DNA of 64,000 nt from an uncultured Kiritimatiellota bacterium (GCA_934635385.1 CAKTZI010000009.1:25793-89792); one strand, 5' to 3'. Numbered from the stretch's first letter, positions 51,565-61,294 are shown. Numbers and translations are program-made. The notes: generated by a model not told the origin, from the sequence alone.

Positions 51565-52101
51565 ATGACACTTGGACAGCTGGCAAGGTTGAGCGGGCGC
51601 GGGGCGCTTGTGCTCAAGGAACTGAAGATCGACGAGGCGGGTCCTCACTACGTTCACGTCAAGGGACGGAAAGGCGGCCTCTGGACGTGGCTGGGCGCCA
51701 AGCTGGGGCTTGACACGACAACGGTGTTTGACGTCTACGAGGATCGCATCGAGTATTCGGGCGGATCGCTTTCCGGCGCATTCACGGAGACCATTCCCCT
51801 GACACGCATCAGCAACCTTGGCACGGGCTACCTCAAGCCGTTCCTGTACGCGATTCTTGCGGTCGTCTTCCTTCTGCTGGCCATTCCGACGCTGGGCCTT
51901 TCGCTGATTCTGGCCGCCCTGTTCGGCTTCTGGTACTGGACGCGCAAGTCCCTGGTTCTCTACTTCATCCCGCACAGCGGCAGCACGACCTTCATGGCGT
52001 TCAAGCGCAGCCTGATCGAGGGCGTGTCGCTGGATGCCGAGACGGCGGCGCGAATCGTGAAGATCGTTTCCGGCCTCGTCGAGAAGAACACGGCGCGTTA
52101 A
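51565..52101 (+). CDS. Membrane protein, paralog of the next gene
   Basis: 178 residues. Soluble beta-rich first half (TTTVFDVYEDRIEYSGGSLSGAFTETIPLTRISNLGTGYLKP), two membrane helices (YAILAVVFLLLAIPTLGLSLILAALFGFWYW) and a C-terminal segment FIPHSGSTTFMAFKRSLIEGVSLDAETAARIVKIV. The topology recalls bacterial PH-like membrane proteins; family not recognised. GAGAGGG precedes the ATG. The upstream sequence has CGGCCTAAAG (51509-51518), a partial match to the 33-nt motif upstream of 52887 and others. Confidence 0.6.
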   Translation: MTLGQLARLSGRGALVLKELKIDEAGPHYVHVKGRKGGLWTWLGAKLGLDTTTVFDVYEDRIEYSGGSLSGAFTETIPLTRISNLGTGYLKPFLYAILAVVFLLLAIPTLGLSLILAALFGFWYWTRKSLVLYFIPHSGSTTFMAFKRSLIEGVSLDAETAARIVKIVSGLVEKNTAR

Positions 52102-52112
52102 GGAGGCGAACC

Positions 52113-52682
52113 ATGAATCTCTCTTTCTGGTCCATGTTCTTTGGCATGCGTGCGCTGGTGGTCAAGAAATGGGAAGTGGATGCCGGCGCGGACGTTCCCG
52201 TCCGCATCGAGGCGCGGCGGGCGGGAGTCGTGGCGTGGCTCATGAGCCTGCTGAAGCTTGACGCGACGACAGTCCTGGAGCTGCATCGCAATCACGTGTC
52301 GCTTTCCGAAGGGTCGCTCGCCGGGCAGCTGCGCGAGATCGTACCGCTCACGGGCGCGTGCAACATCGGGACGGGCTACCTGAAGCCGTTCGGCTATGTC
52401 GTGGCGGCTGTCGGGTGCGCGTTCTGGTCCATTGTCGCGCTGTTGATCGAAGACGCAAGCGGCTGGTCTGTCGTGCTGCGGCTGGCGTTTGCGGTCGGAT
52501 TCGCGGTTCTCTATTTCCTGAACCGCTGTCTGGTCCTCTATGTGATACCCGTCAGCCACAGTCCCATTCAGATCGCCGTGAAGCGAAGCGTGATCGAGGG
52601 GGTTGACGTCAGCGAGGAATCGGCGCAGAAGGTCATCGGCCTGACGGTCGACGCCATCATGGGCGCCGTGCGAAAAAGATAA
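52113..52682 (+). CDS. Membrane protein, tandem paralog
   Basis: 189 residues with the same layout as the gene before it: TTVLELHRNHVSLSEGSLAGQLREIVPLTGACNIGTGYLKPFGY, two membrane helices, and YVIPVSHSPIQIAVKRSVIEGVDVSEESAQKVI. A tandem duplication with about one-third identity by eye. AAGGAGG at 52099-52105 is a strong ribosome-binding site. Function unknown. Confidence 0.6.
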   Translation: MNLSFWSMFFGMRALVVKKWEVDAGADVPVRIEARRAGVVAWLMSLLKLDATTVLELHRNHVSLSEGSLAGQLREIVPLTGACNIGTGYLKPFGYVVAAVGCAFWSIVALLIEDASGWSVVLRLAFAVGFAVLYFLNRCLVLYVIPVSHSPIQIAVKRSVIEGVDVSEESAQKVIGLTVDAIMGAVRKR

Positions 52683-52707
52683 CCCTTCGAGCGGCATGAT
52701 TTTTGGG

Positions 52708-52795
52708 TTAACACAGAGCGGCCTGCGGCCGGGCGAGGAGAGGCGGGCGGGAGGTTCGCTTCGCGCGATTCGCCCGCGCCGTTCGCGACTTCCTC
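52708..52795. repeat. TTAACACAGAG-family intergenic repeat, copy 1
   Basis: Begins ttaacacagagcggcctgcg and includes ttcgcttcgcgcgattcgc. A copy about 80-90% identical lies at 62632-62715. Both contain short palindromes (cggcctgcggccg) and both follow a gene. A truncated start is at 61271-61285. Confidence 0.75.
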
Positions 52796-52803
52796 ATTAT
52801 CAT

Positions 52804-52836
52804 TGTCAGAACGGCTGTGCGGGGTGGCCTAAAGGA
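52804..52836 (+). promoter_or_regulatory. 33-nt upstream motif, copy 1 (candidate alternative-sigma promoter)
   Basis: TGTCAGAACGGCTG, a variable centre, then TGGCCTAAAGGA; 50 nt before the ATG at 52887. The 5' block with GAAC and the 3' block with CCTAAA are conserved in all four copies, while the centre varies. This is the pattern of a two-block promoter. Confidence 0.55.
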
Positions 52837-52886
52837 AACATCGGATTTTGATTTAAACAAACAAAAACAACCTGAAAGGAAACAAG

Positions 52887-55800
52887 ATGCATAAACTCGT
52901 GTTGGTGGCAGCAGCTGTCGTGGGATTTTTCGACGTTGCTCGTGCCGTGACGCAATACACCGAAAATGGCTACACATATTACCAATTGTCCGATGGCGTG
53001 TATTGCGGCACGACGAAACTGTGTACAGGGGGCTCGGTCATCGTTGGCTACACAACAACGGCAACGGCGAACGTTGATCTTGCAGTCCCTTCAAAGCTCG
53101 GAGGTCTGCCCGTCGTTGCAATCTACACCGACGATTTCAAGTCGAAGGACTGGTTGCGGACGCTCCGTGTCCCCGCTTCTGTTCGTGCGATTAAGGACGG
53201 TGCGTTTTCCGCGTGCACCAATCTCGTGTCCGCTTCTCTCGCAGGGGATGTCTATTCACTTAAGCGGACCTACACGCCGTCAGGGGATGGTTTGGGGACG
53301 AAGGTTGATGTAAGCGAATGGGCTCCGAGTGCCTTGTTTTATAAGTGTTCGGCCTTGTTTGAAATCGCACTGAATGGCAAGGCAATCGGAAGTCAGGCTT
53401 TTGCTGATTGTCGAAATCTGACGGCTGTTCATTTTGGAGACGCTTTGGAGAGCATCGGGAGTCAGGCTTTTCTGCGTTCAGGGCTGAAGTCGTTGGATAT
53501 TCCCGCGACGGTGAAGGCTGTTTATTCAGAGGCGTTCGATGGATGTGCATCTCTCGAATCTGTTCGGTTTGAGACAGGGGCACGAATTGGAGAAGAGGTC
53601 AAATGGGGGGCAGGAACGGTAACAGATTGGAATTCATACATCTTTGCCGGCTGCACCAACTTGAAGTCCGTCGTGTTTTCGGAGGGACAGGAGTATGTCG
53701 GCGAATCCATGTTCAGCGGATGCACGGCCCTTGAAAACGTGACGCTGTCATCGACGATCACGAACATCTACGGATCGGCATTTTATAATTGCACGAAGCT
53801 GCCGAAGATCTCAATTCCATCTTCTGTCAATATGGTTGGGGATAGTGCTTTCTTGAAGTGTTCGGCTTTGGCTGATGTTGAGTTTGCCGAGGGGCTGACA
53901 TGTATCGGTTCCTGGGGATTCCGTCAGTGTGGCATCAAGCGAGCCGTGTTGCCGTCCACGTTGAAGGAAATGGGATCGTATGCCTTTGAGGGATGCAAGA
54001 ATTTGGCGGCGGTCGTCTTTCGTGCGCCTGTCATGGGCGGTGATGCGCGGGATAGCCAACGGTTGTATTTGGCATTCGGCAATTGCCCGTCTCTGAAGTC
54101 CGTGCGGTTTGCCGAAGGTCAGGAATTCATTGGCGATTCGATGTTTGCCTCCTGCACGTCGTTGGAATCCGTGTATCTGCCCAATTCGATTACCAACATT
54201 GGAACGAGCGCGTTCTACACGTGCGAATCGCTGAAGAACATCACCCTGCCGAGCCAACTGAAGGAACTTGGCGGATCGGTCTTCCAGGGCTGCAAGTCGC
54301 TGGAGCGGATTGAAATCCCGTCCCAGATGAAGGAAATACCCTATCGCGCGTTCATCAATTGCGCCAATCTGCGTGAGGTTGTCCTCCCCGAAGGGCTGGA
54401 GACGGTGGGCGACTATGCCTTCTACGGCTGCACGTCTCTTCGGAGCGTTTCGTTCCATGGGCCGCTTGCCTATTTGGGGACATCGGCATTCGGAAATTGT
54501 CCGAGTCTTCATTATGTGTCGTTTGGCACGTTTGATGCGCCAACGAAGATGGGGTCGAATCCGTTTTCGGGCTCTTACAAGAAGCGTTTCCGCATCTACG
54601 CCGCCCCGTCGTCCAAGGGGTGGACGGGTGACGCGACAGAAACGGGTTTTCCGTCCGACAGCCTCTGGAACGGCCAGACGCTGGCAGATGTCGCGAGCCT
54701 GCCGGCCCATGCGGACGCGCCGTGGGACTTTTACCCGATTCTGCCGACGGGGAGCATTGGGTATCAGGACTACACGTGGCCAACGGCTTTGATGATCTCG
54801 ACAAACCATTATGTCAAAGGCGAGACGTTGCCCTCGTCCATTGCCCTTTCAAAGGTGCTTCAGGGTGATCCGATTCTCCTGTCGTATGCCTTTGACGAGT
54901 ATTGGCGGTGCGAATCGTTCCGTGATCTTGACATCAAGGTCGCGTTCACGTTGAGCGGAACGGAAAAGCATGAAACGGAAATGACGACGTACGTTACGCC
55001 GGATTGGTCTGAAAAGGGCGATGGCATCTTGGGCTGGGTCTGTACGAACATGGCGATTCGCGTCCTCCAGAACCTAGAACCCGGTTCTTATGGACTGACG
55101 ATGAACTTGAATGCAGACCGGAACTTTGCCGAAACGGACTATTCAAACAATGCGGCCACGATTTTCTTCACAGTCCTTGCGCGTCCATCCTACAAGGTGA
55201 CGTTCAATGCGAACGGTGGCACGGTCACGGAGACGTCCCGCACGGTCTACGAGGGGAAAGCCCTTGGCACACTGCCGACGCCCACGGCACCGAAGGGCTG
55301 GGCGTTCAAGGGCTGGTACACGGCGGATGGCAAGGCGGTGACGGCGGCGGCGACCGTCTCGGCGGCCCTGACGCTCTCTGCGCGGTGGGCGAAGTTCGAC
55401 CTCGTGTTCTCGGCGCCGTCTGGCTGGACGCAGGCGTTCTTCCTCGCGAAGGACGAGAACTCTCGGACGCCCGTGACAAGCTTCCGCGCGGGCGAGGCGA
55501 TCTACGCCAACTTCGGCTTCGGCAACTCGTTCGCCGATTCGTATTCGCGTTTTCTCAACTGCATTTCGCTCGGCTCGACGACCGTGTGGAGCGAATACTA
55601 TACGTCCTCGACTGTCTTCGACGGCGCAGAGACCTACTACTACACGAAGAACATCCTGCTGTCCGACCTTCAGGATCTCCCGCCCGGAACCTACACGCTC
55701 GACTGCACGCTGAACGCGATGGGCGGCATCGAGGAGACGGACGCGAGCAACAACACGCGCGCAGTCACCTTCACCGTGCTGCCGGCGGACGCTGCCGGCG

Positions 55801-56861
55801 GACGCCTCTGCGAGGATGTCGGCGACGTGGCCGACCTCTCGGCCGTGACGACCTACAGCGGCTATCTCGTGGACGGCGACGGCTGGGTCGCGGGCACGAT
55901 CCAGGTGAAGGCCGCGAAGGCCAAGACCAACCGGAAGACCGGCGTGACGACCTCGAAACTGTCCATCACGATCCAGCCCGCCGGCGGCAAGAAGATCTCG
56001 CTGAAGGGCGACCTCGACGTGGACGCGGGCGCGATCTCGATCACGGCGAAGGACGGGCGCACGCTCGACCTCGAAATCGGCGCGGACGGCATCGCCGGCA
56101 CGTTCGGCGACTGGGAGATCGACGGCGCGCGGGACGTGTTCTCGTCCAAGGCGTCCGCCGACAAGGCCGTGGCGGCGGACGCGCTCGCGAAGTGGCAGGG
56201 GACGACGCTCGCGCTCCTCTTCGACGTCGACGGCGGCTACCTCACCGTGACGGTCGCCGCCAGGGGCCGGGTGAAGGTCTCCGGCACGCTCTCGGACGGC
56301 ACGAAGCTGAACGCGTCCGCGCAGATGGTCGTCGGCGGCGAATGGTTCTGCGTCCCCGTCGTGTTCACGAAGCGGGACGTGAACCTCGCGTTCTGCCTCT
56401 GGCTCTCGGCGGACGGCGAGACGGCCGACGTGACGGGACTCGGCGACGATTTCGTCCTCGGGCGGCCGGGCGCGCTCGGTGCCGGCGCGGCGTTCTCCCT
56501 GCCCTCGGTCTCCCTCGCCTCCGTCCTGTGCGATGATACCTACGCGGACTACTTCCCGGACGGCGTGTCCGTCGAGCAGAAGGGGGCGAAGTGGGTCGTC
56601 GCGGACGGCGCGAAGGCCGGCAAGGTCGTGCTGGGCAGGGACGGCCTGGTGGACGAGGCGAAGGCGGGCGCGAACCCGTCCGCGCTGAAGCTCAGCTACC
56701 GGGCGAAGGACGGCACGTTCTCCGGCTCGTTCAAGGCCTACGTCGATTCGCGCGGCAAGCCCAAGGCGGTCACGGTGAAAGTGAGCGGCGTGGTGATTGA
56801 CGGCGTCGGCTACGGCACGGCGACCGCGAAGCGTTGGTCGATTCCCGTCACGATTGAGTAA
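52887..56861 (+). CDS. BspA-like leucine-rich surface protein with CARDB and InlB-type repeats
   Basis: 1324 residues. Signal peptide about 1-20 (VARA). About 60-580 is a series of LRR_5 repeats of the BspA type (IKDGAFSACTNLVSASL; IGTSAFYTCESLKNITLPSQLKELG). About 635-770 is a CARDB-like Ig domain with the ETDYSNNAATIFFTV ending. About 775-835 is a Listeria/Bacteroides InlB_B repeat (KVTFNANGGTVTETSRTVYEGKALGTLPTPTAPKGWAFKGWYT). A second CARDB-like domain ends EETDASNNTRAVTFTV. The last ~350 residues are a beta-rich domain I cannot name (GGKKISLKGDLDVDAGAISI). Secreted, presumably adhesive. Upstream are a family-C repeat and the 33-nt motif. Confidence 0.88.
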   Translation: MHKLVLVAAAVVGFFDVARAVTQYTENGYTYYQLSDGVYCGTTKLCTGGSVIVGYTTTATANVDLAVPSKLGGLPVVAIYTDDFKSKDWLRTLRVPASVRAIKDGAFSACTNLVSASLAGDVYSLKRTYTPSGDGLGTKVDVSEWAPSALFYKCSALFEIALNGKAIGSQAFADCRNLTAVHFGDALESIGSQAFLRSGLKSLDIPATVKAVYSEAFDGCASLESVRFETGARIGEEVKWGAGTVTDWNSYIFAGCTNLKSVVFSEGQEYVGESMFSGCTALENVTLSSTITNIYGSAFYNCTKLPKISIPSSVNMVGDSAFLKCSALADVEFAEGLTCIGSWGFRQCGIKRAVLPSTLKEMGSYAFEGCKNLAAVVFRAPVMGGDARDSQRLYLAFGNCPSLKSVRFAEGQEFIGDSMFASCTSLESVYLPNSITNIGTSAFYTCESLKNITLPSQLKELGGSVFQGCKSLERIEIPSQMKEIPYRAFINCANLREVVLPEGLETVGDYAFYGCTSLRSVSFHGPLAYLGTSAFGNCPSLHYVSFGTFDAPTKMGSNPFSGSYKKRFRIYAAPSSKGWTGDATETGFPSDSLWNGQTLADVASLPAHADAPWDFYPILPTGSIGYQDYTWPTALMISTNHYVKGETLPSSIALSKVLQGDPILLSYAFDEYWRCESFRDLDIKVAFTLSGTEKHETEMTTYVTPDWSEKGDGILGWVCTNMAIRVLQNLEPGSYGLTMNLNADRNFAETDYSNNAATIFFTVLARPSYKVTFNANGGTVTETSRTVYEGKALGTLPTPTAPKGWAFKGWYTADGKAVTAAATVSAALTLSARWAKFDLVFSAPSGWTQAFFLAKDENSRTPVTSFRAGEAIYANFGFGNSFADSYSRFLNCISLGSTTVWSEYYTSSTVFDGAETYYYTKNILLSDLQDLPPGTYTLDCTLNAMGGIEETDASNNTRAVTFTVLPADAAGGRLCEDVGDVADLSAVTTYSGYLVDGDGWVAGTIQVKAAKAKTNRKTGVTTSKLSITIQPAGGKKISLKGDLDVDAGAISITAKDGRTLDLEIGADGIAGTFGDWEIDGARDVFSSKASADKAVAADALAKWQGTTLALLFDVDGGYLTVTVAARGRVKVSGTLSDGTKLNASAQMVVGGEWFCVPVVFTKRDVNLAFCLWLSADGETADVTGLGDDFVLGRPGALGAGAAFSLPSVSLASVLCDDTYADYFPDGVSVEQKGAKWVVADGAKAGKVVLGRDGLVDEAKAGANPSALKLSYRAKDGTFSGSFKAYVDSRGKPKAVTVKVSGVVIDGVGYGTATAKRWSIPVTIE

Positions 56862-56876
56862 GGGAAACGGAAAAGG

Positions 56877-58667
56877 ATGAACGGCATGATGCGCAAGACG
56901 AGATGGACGGCGACCCTGGTGGGGGGCGCGTGGCTGATGGGGGCGGGCGACGTGGCGGCAGCGACCGCGCCGCATGTGGCGGACAGCGCGGTGAGCGTCG
57001 TGTGCGTGAACGGCCGCGCGTTCGCGGACGGGCCGTACCGCGAGCAGATCGGCCAGATGGTCGGCGCGGCGCTGCAGAACCTGCCGAAAGAGGCGCGGCG
57101 CACCTTGAAGGATGCGGGACTTTGGGGCGCAAAGGTGAACTGGGCGACCGTCTCTCTCGGTGCGGTGACGTCAGACGACATTCGCCTGGAGACGATGCCG
57201 CCCTTGGCGATGGCCGTTTCCGTTGACCATGACATCGCGCGCGTCGCGGCGACGGTGACGCGCGGCATGCGGGAGGAGATGGGCGGACGAGTTTCCGTGG
57301 TGCAGACGGTCATCGAGGACGTGCCGGCTTGGGAGATCGCTCAGGCGAACGAATCCTTCGTCGGCATCACGGCGGGCAAGCGTCCCTGCTTCGCGTCGCT
57401 GGGCGATGGGCAGATCCTGCTCGCCGCGAATTTGGGGACGGCCCTGGCCGAGCAGATTCGCCTTTATCGTTCAGGCGAAGGGCGCGCCCGAAAGGGGCTT
57501 GGGGCCGTTGCGGATCTGAAGAAGTCGACGGTCACGCGCGTGGCGTCCCGTGACCTCGGTTCGCTCGTGGCGCGGTTCATGCCCGAGCAGATCAGAAAGA
57601 GCCTCCGTCGTGACAAGCAGTTTCCGAACCTCGTCGAGATGCTGACGAACCTGCGTTCCGGCATCGGCAGCCTGGATCTGTCGTCCGACGGACGCGAACT
57701 GGAACTGTCCCTGAACGTGGAGGCGGCCTCGGCGGAAGACGCGCAGTCGCTGCGCAAGCTGCTGACGATGATGGATCAGGAATCGCGTCAGCATTTCAAC
57801 GATGCGCAGGCGGAGAAGGCATCGGATCGGCTGGCGCACGCCATTTTCAGTCGCGGCGTGACGATTGCGGGGACGGGTGCGCGCATCCAGCTTGCGGCGC
57901 GCATTCCGCTCGCGAATGTGGTGGCCTTGCAGGACGAGCGCCGTGAACAGGAGGCCGCTCTGGATGCGAGCGACCGTCTGCAGATTGAGGCGCGCCAGGT
58001 TTTCGAGGCCCTGGAGGCGGCGGGCTGGCCGACGGCGATGGACGGACGAATCCACGAAAGCACCCGTCCGCTGCTCAAGGACTGGCACGTGGCTGTCAAC
58101 GTGCCGGATGACGCGAACGACCGCGTACCGGTGCTGGTGTCGTCAAACCTCGACCCGTCACAGCTGCTGGGCGCGTGGGACGGGCGGACGGACAGGGACG
58201 TCGCGTTGTCACTGCGGACGGATGTGTTGCCCGCGTCCGGGGCGTCGTGGCGGGATTCGATGGTCGTGACGGTGACGAAGAGCGGGCGTCCGCAGGCAAT
58301 AAAGAAGAAGTACCTGAACTATGGTGCCCTTTACATGATGCAGGCGTTTGAATGTCCCGACGGCTTTGCCTACGCGACGGCGGACGGGATCGTCAAGCCG
58401 GTTCGGAAAGCGGCGGCGGCTCGTCCGCGCGCCGCCGTGTCCACGTGGGCGCAGCCGTCTGCGGCAGCGGTGCGACGTCCCGCGCGTGTCGCGGAGCCTG
58501 TTCGACCGGAGCCGCCCGTGCAGAGAGGGGCGGTCGCACCGACAGCAACGCCGACGGAGACCGCCGTGGACACGCTGCTGCGCATGGTTCCCGCCCGCCC
58601 GGCAGCGGTCATTCGGGACATCGGCGACACGGCGACGCGAGGCCTGCAAAGCCTCTTCTCGAGATGA
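56877..58667 (+). CDS. Secreted protein of unknown function
   Basis: 596 residues with a signal peptide (about 1-28, LMGAGDVAAATA). The mature part is mixed alpha/beta with two roughly similar halves, each containing a VAVSVDHDIARVA- or LLKDWHVAVNVPDD-type strand and a long helix (AQSLRKLLTMMDQESRQHFNDAQAEKAS). The last ~100 residues are Ala/Pro/Arg-rich and disordered. I do not recognise a family. It follows the LRR protein by 15 nt and so probably shares its transcript and the upstream motif. Confidence 0.6.
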   Translation: MNGMMRKTRWTATLVGGAWLMGAGDVAAATAPHVADSAVSVVCVNGRAFADGPYREQIGQMVGAALQNLPKEARRTLKDAGLWGAKVNWATVSLGAVTSDDIRLETMPPLAMAVSVDHDIARVAATVTRGMREEMGGRVSVVQTVIEDVPAWEIAQANESFVGITAGKRPCFASLGDGQILLAANLGTALAEQIRLYRSGEGRARKGLGAVADLKKSTVTRVASRDLGSLVARFMPEQIRKSLRRDKQFPNLVEMLTNLRSGIGSLDLSSDGRELELSLNVEAASAEDAQSLRKLLTMMDQESRQHFNDAQAEKASDRLAHAIFSRGVTIAGTGARIQLAARIPLANVVALQDERREQEAALDASDRLQIEARQVFEALEAAGWPTAMDGRIHESTRPLLKDWHVAVNVPDDANDRVPVLVSSNLDPSQLLGAWDGRTDRDVALSLRTDVLPASGASWRDSMVVTVTKSGRPQAIKKKYLNYGALYMMQAFECPDGFAYATADGIVKPVRKAAAARPRAAVSTWAQPSAAAVRRPARVAEPVRPEPPVQRGAVAPTATPTETAVDTLLRMVPARPAAVIRDIGDTATRGLQSLFSR

Positions 58668-58783
58668 CGGGCAGGGAACATTCACGAAACGGCACTCTCC
58701 TTGCCCCAATCGACTCGAAATCCGCTCGTTTCTCCGTGTCTCCGTGTGAGATATCCGATTCTCAACTGCTTTTTTTAGGATAA
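58668..58783. repeat. Intergenic composite of repeat pieces
   Basis: 58669-58707 shares ggaacattc, cggcactctc and ctccttgcccc with 62791-62848. 58732-58750 is a CTCCGTG-family arm (ctccgtgtctccgtgtgag). 58761-58780 (ctcaactgctttttttagg) repeats the right arm of the element at 37025-37118. GATAAT at 58780-58785 is a possible -10 box. Confidence 0.65.
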
Positions 58784-58816
58784 TGTCAGAACGGCTGCGC
58801 GAGACGGCCTAAAGGA
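58784..58816 (+). promoter_or_regulatory. 33-nt upstream motif, copy 2
   Basis: TGTCAGAACGGCTG, variable centre cgcgaga, then CGGCCTAAAGGA; 43 nt before the ATG at 58860. Confidence 0.55.
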
Positions 58817-58859
58817 ACATCGACAAGCAAAACACAACAGAAATAAGCAAAGGATAAAA

Positions 58860-59306
58860 ATGAAACTGATTAAACTGGCTGGCAATGTGGTCTGGTTCGT
58901 GCTCGCGGGCTGGTCTTTGGGGTTGAGCTTCCTGGGCGCAGGGGTGCTCTGCTGCCTGACGATCATCGGGATTCCGCTCGGCGTCGCGAGCCTGCGCCTG
59001 GCCTGGTTCGCCATCTTCCCGTTCGGACGCGAACTCGTCCCGGCTGAGTTCGCGGGACAGAAGAAGATCATCGGATCGAGCCTCTTCAATGGCCTCTGGT
59101 TCCTGATCTTCGGCTGGTGGCTGGCGTTCTACAGCATTCTGATCGGCATCGTCTACTGCCTGACGATCGTCTTCTTCCCGCTTGGCATCGGCTGCTTCAA
59201 GCTCGCGGGCGCGGCGATCTTCCCGCTCGGCAAGCGCGTCGTGTCCGCCGACGAGGCGAAGCGAATTCGCGAGACGATCCGCACGCAGGTCGCCGCCGCG
59301 AAGTAA
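58860..59306 (+). CDS. yccF: YccF-family inner-membrane protein
   Basis: 148 residues. Two copies of the YccF (DUF307) unit: NVVWFVLAGWSLGLSFLGAGVL with LTIIGIPLGVASLRLAWFAIFPFG, and NGLWFLIFGWWLAFYSILIGIVY with LTIVFFPLGIGCFKLAGAAIFPLG. The size equals that of E. coli YccF. Function unknown in any organism I know of. AAAGGA precedes the ATG. Confidence 0.92.
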   Translation: MKLIKLAGNVVWFVLAGWSLGLSFLGAGVLCCLTIIGIPLGVASLRLAWFAIFPFGRELVPAEFAGQKKIIGSSLFNGLWFLIFGWWLAFYSILIGIVYCLTIVFFPLGIGCFKLAGAAIFPLGKRVVSADEAKRIRETIRTQVAAAK

Positions 59307-59318
59307 CCAGGGGACGGA

Positions 59319-60080
59319 ATGTTCAAGAAGCATTTCGCAGGCATTCTCGTGACGTGGATCGTCACGGTGAATGCCTTGTCGCCGCAGATCACGGCGTGGA
59401 AGCGCGATGAGGCGGGCGCCCTGCGCAAGGTTGGCGGTTGGCTGTGGCTGTCTCTTTCAGACCACGTAGTCCCCTTTTTCATGGTTCATTTTCAGGGCGG
59501 GGAATATTGGTTTGAGGGCCTTGGCTGGGCCTTGCTGGTCTTCATTGGCGTCGGACTGTGCATCGGCCTCTACTTCCTGCATGCCCAGGGCGAGATGGCG
59601 GATGCCGTGAAATGCAATGCCCTTCCGGCCTGTCTTGCGGGCGCGATCAGTTCGATTGCCTGGTGGACGGGCATCTGGGGAAAGGTCGAGTCCTTCTTTT
59701 TCGCGGTGGCTGTCTGGCTGCTCGGCTTTGCGCTTGTGCGGATCGTGAAGGGAATCTGGGCGGCGGACGGATGGTCGTTTGGAAAGAAATGTCTGCTGGT
59801 GCCCGTTTATGTCCTGTTTGTCGGCGAGACGTTCTGCGTAGGGGCGTTCATTGGCATCATCGTGGCGGGAATCGTGGTCGGGCTGATTGCCATTTGTGGT
59901 GCCATGGGATCGGGTATCGGCGGCAGGAAGAGCAAGTCGGAAGCGTCACTGCCGTCGAGGCGCTGTGTCACGCTGGAAGACGGAACTGAACTGGAAGAAC
60001 ACGGGGCAGATTGGTATTCAAAGACCGATCATCATACCTATCGGCAGAATTTCGACGGAACGTTTACACGGAACGACTGA
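59319..60080 (+). CDS. Multi-pass membrane protein
   Basis: 253 residues with about five membrane helices (for example ALLVFIGVGLCIGLYFLHA, FFFAVAVWLLGFALVRIV, ETFCVGAFIGIIVAGIVVGLIAICGAMG) and a soluble C-terminal tail of about 50 residues (CVTLEDGTELEEHGADWYSKTDHHTYRQNFDGTFTRND). No family recognised. It lies 12 nt after yccF, with AGGGGACGG upstream of the ATG, so the two are likely cotranscribed. Confidence 0.65.
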   Translation: MFKKHFAGILVTWIVTVNALSPQITAWKRDEAGALRKVGGWLWLSLSDHVVPFFMVHFQGGEYWFEGLGWALLVFIGVGLCIGLYFLHAQGEMADAVKCNALPACLAGAISSIAWWTGIWGKVESFFFAVAVWLLGFALVRIVKGIWAADGWSFGKKCLLVPVYVLFVGETFCVGAFIGIIVAGIVVGLIAICGAMGSGIGGRKSKSEASLPSRRCVTLEDGTELEEHGADWYSKTDHHTYRQNFDGTFTRND

Positions 60081-60157
60081 CAGGAAGCCTCCTTCTCTCC
60101 GTGTGAGGCCTATCAAGTATAACTGATTTTCAGGATAATGCAGAAAGAGCCAATAAA

Positions 60158-61270
60158 ATGAATACGAAAATGATTGCTACAGGTCTCTGCGGAGGCTGCC
60201 TGATGGTGGGAATGTCCGCGTATGCGGAGGTTCCGCTGACAAACGAGACGACAAGTGCCGCTGTCGAGGCAATATCGACGAATGGCACGAATGCCGTCGC
60301 AGAGGCGGTTGACGAAACGTCTGCGTTGACGCCGAAAGAGCAGGTCGAGAGGGTCTTGCAGGAGTTTGCTAAAAGGAAAGGCGATGGCTTTAGGTATGGT
60401 AGCCCAAATCCTGGGACCGAAGATCTCTATTATGGAATGATATCGGATGTCGCTGTTCCGCTGACGAATCAGACGTACTTGGCGGCAAGGCAACGAGCCT
60501 TTGAGCAGGTCTTGAATTCGATTGCAATCACATATGGCGCATCCCTTGCGTCCGCGACGTCAGAAGAATCAGAATTTGGGACGGGGTATCTGAATGAGGA
60601 ATTTCGGAAGAAAGAGATAACGCGAGATTCAATTCGGGGGGTGTGTGTGGTTCGCGCGTGCGAGGCGTTTGCAGCGGATGGCACGGCGGCAGTTGGTATT
60701 ATCGCAAAGGTCAATCCACTTGTCCGTGAAGTTGCGCGCTGTGCCTCCAAGGGTGTTCGCCCGAAAATTCCTCAACGCCCCGAGGTCGCCCTCAGGAAAG
60801 CGATAGGCAGCGGTACGGACGAGGAGTTGTCCGCTCTTGGTATCGGTACGCGTTTTTATTACAATGAAGAAGGCCTTCCCGAAATTGTATCCATTGGACA
60901 ATCTCCTGTTGGCTTGTCGGAGAATCCGGTGGAGCTCGGCCGGCGTCAATCGATGGCGTTGACGCGGGCTGAACAAGACGCGAATCTATGGCTGACGCAG
61001 TTCCTTTCAGGGGAACTCGTCTCGACGTCAAGATTGGAAGCGTCTGATGACAAATCCAAGGTGAGGTATGTGTGTGATTTCAAGATCTCGGCACGCGCGT
61101 CGATGCGCGGACGAATCGTGGCAGCGAAGAAGATCATCCGTCACGCGACGGGGCACGAGATCGCTTTCGTGGCGCTTCGCCTGCCGGTCTGGTCGCTCCC
61201 GGAGGAAAAGCCGGAGCAAAAGACGGCTCCGGCAAAAGCGGCGACAAGCGACAAGCAGTATGATTTTTAG
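60158..61270 (+). CDS. Secreted protein, paralog of the protein at 46468
   Basis: 370 residues, signal peptide about 1-21 (MSAYAE). Shared segments with the 46468 protein: LQEFAKRKGDGFRYG, VGIIAKVNPLVREVARCASKGVRPKI, FYYNEEGLPEIVSIGQ and the terminal QYDF. It lacks about 75 residues present in the middle of the longer paralog. Upstream are a lone CTCCGTG arm (60095-60107) and TTTTCAGGATAAT, a possible -10 box. Confidence 0.65.
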   Translation: MNTKMIATGLCGGCLMVGMSAYAEVPLTNETTSAAVEAISTNGTNAVAEAVDETSALTPKEQVERVLQEFAKRKGDGFRYGSPNPGTEDLYYGMISDVAVPLTNQTYLAARQRAFEQVLNSIAITYGASLASATSEESEFGTGYLNEEFRKKEITRDSIRGVCVVRACEAFAADGTAAVGIIAKVNPLVREVARCASKGVRPKIPQRPEVALRKAIGSGTDEELSALGIGTRFYYNEEGLPEIVSIGQSPVGLSENPVELGRRQSMALTRAEQDANLWLTQFLSGELVSTSRLEASDDKSKVRYVCDFKISARASMRGRIVAAKKIIRHATGHEIAFVALRLPVWSLPEEKPEQKTAPAKAATSDKQYDF

Positions 61271-61294
61271 TTTAACACAGCGGAGCCTGTGTGT

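Noticed and set aside
55143..56975. Long - strand open frame opposite the BspA-like protein
   Set aside because: Arg-rich shadow frame; no domain.
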